Assembly (NCBI GenBank): GCA_038502055.1 | Contig: JAXRKN010000041.1 | Location: 3,329,501-3,393,500 of the forward strand | Length of the DNA: 64,000 bases | Reading direction: 5' to 3' | From: Tanytarsus gracilentus | Taxonomy: Eukaryota; Arthropoda; Insecta; Diptera; Chironomidae | Shown here: one piece after another, positions 62,717-64,000 of the stretch | How positions within the stretch are numbered: position 1 is the first letter of the stretch | Layout of the letters: each line of letters begins with the position of its first letter | Program-made: the position numbers and the translations under genes | The notes under the pieces: generated by a model | What the model was told of the DNA's origin: nothing | The model's database searches: none | Seen by the model: only the letters and a program-made list of their open reading frames with translations

Positions 62717-64000
62717 TTTGCCTTCTTCTTTCGCTCTAGTTATCATCCATAAATGTTCATGTAACGTTAATGTTCTACAAGATCTTGAAATTAAATCAAA
62801 TTAATCTCGCTCGGGAGCAAAATGTTCGTATAAATGTAGCGGCATTAATTACATGAATAATAATGTGTGGAGTGTCCATGTTGGCAACGCCTTTTTCGGG
62901 GGATATATTAATATTTAAATAGGGATGAGCATTGCAGAGAATAATTAGGATTAATATGAGGCACTTCATATTAATTTAAACCTTCAGGAAAAGTTTGAGA
63001 TGGGATTCAAAACTGTCAAAATTTGACGTGCATGTTTTTTGAGAGATTTTCACGAAAGCTTTTTGGAAAAAAATTTAATTTAAAAGTGATTATGATTTTT
63101 TAATCTTTAAACGTTCGTTTTAAGAAAAATTAAGATAAAAAGCAAATTCAGCCTTATTTTAAATTTTACTCTCCATTTCAGTTGTAGGTTGAGTTTCGCA
63201 TCCTTTCTCGACTTCAAAGAAAATTTACAGTAATTTCACCGTCGTTAAGGGCAAACGAAAATTCTCGGATATCCTTTTAGGGTCATTAGAAAAGCAATCA
63301 AAATCTTGCTGAAAAAGTATAAAAACTTTCAATTGACAATTCAAAGCATTCGTGTCCATTAAAACAATTCTCTAGACCATTCCATGCGTATTCACTGCTT
63401 AACTGAAGCAATTACGGAAGAAAGAAATGCTGGGATGTAAGAATCGTCTAATTGGTTGGAAAGTAATTTCGTATTCTTCCTGCAAACATCATCTTGAACT
63501 AACTTCATCCTCCACATTAAGGAGAGAAGAAAAATCTTTAGGCAAATATATGACGAGTAATCCCAAGATACTCTGAATGAATTGTTGTTGTTCTCCTTTA
63601 TGCTTCCTCATGTCTGGCGATGATATCTTGAAGCTTAAAGCCGAAAGATGAGAGAAAGCTGTACGGACTTGGGAATTTGAGTTGGAATTTTTTATGTGCA
63701 CGTAGAACCTCCATACAATTAACATTCTCTCTCACACACACACAAACCTCCTTTGTATTTATCTCACATGCTGTAAGAAACATAAAAAGTGAAAACGAAA
63801 AAGGACATTTATGGAGAAGGAAGGTCGAGTGAAGATTGCCAGTGGCTGTCGAGGAAAGAAACGAAAATATTTTTCCTCGTGTATCATCTCGCAAAGTTAT
63901 GGCTACAAAGAGCTAATATTACATGTGAAAAGTTTTGTTACGTTAGTGATGTTGAAAACAATCGAGATTTTTGTAATTTGAGGTTTAGGTTTTATAAGAT
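62717..64000. other. Right-end stretch without recognised genes
   Basis: AT-rich; contains a short CA run around 63735-63746. No exon or element recognised. Confidence 0.5.

Noticed and set aside
1..64000. CRISPR arrays, bacterial operons, phage or rRNA genes
   Set aside because: None of the tandem repeats has the repeat-spacer layout, and gene structure is clearly eukaryotic with spliceosomal introns.

Overview
The window looks like nuclear DNA of an insect, most likely a nematoceran fly. It is AT-rich, has long non-coding stretches, GT-AG introns from 69 bp to about 11 kb, an arthropod-type TATA plus TCAGT promoter, a GPI-type gut aminopeptidase N and Helentron-type (HINE/DINE-like) repeats. 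The species is not determined. The 120-bp ClaI-site-containing repeat units recall, from memory and without sequence comparison, the Cla repeats of Chironomus midges.

Two protein genes are supported, both on the minus strand. The larger runs from 58901 down to 26530: nine exons give a 641-residue single-pass membrane protein with two SUEL/galactose-binding lectin domains, an EVA-1 homologue. All eight introns are GT-AG and all junction phases agree. Inside its 9.8-kb first intron, on the same strand, sits a complete M1 aminopeptidase N gene (54513 down to 51206; four exons, 979 residues). It has a signal peptide, GAMEN, HEDTH and a C-terminal GPI-type signal. Its second zinc-binding motif (NEG) is completed by a 26-bp micro-exon. 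It has its own TATA/initiator promoter, a GATA site and poly(A) signals.

The left part (1-26467) is downstream of these genes and holds no convincing large gene. It contains three non-autonomous Helentron-like elements with 120-bp internal tandem repeats (957-2049, 12252-13206, 13355-14524), a possible tRNA-headed SINE (2548-3160), a deleted hAT transposon with 8-bp target duplication and a residual transposase C-terminus (20323-21037), an intron-containing tRNA-Arg(CCG) gene (22050-22148) and one weak small-protein candidate (18921-19106).

The long introns hold mostly AT-rich unique sequence. Intron 2 carries a 1.05-kb retroelement (42351-43400) with a 26-bp target duplication and a pentamer tail. 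Upstream of the eva-1 gene, 61165-62716 is an old, strongly diverged duplication of about 0.7 kb plus a partial third copy in inverted orientation. No CRISPR array, rRNA gene, prokaryotic operon or clear new multi-gene system was seen. The most unusual items are the nested same-strand gene with its catalytic micro-exon, the intron-bearing tRNA-Arg and the repeat structures.
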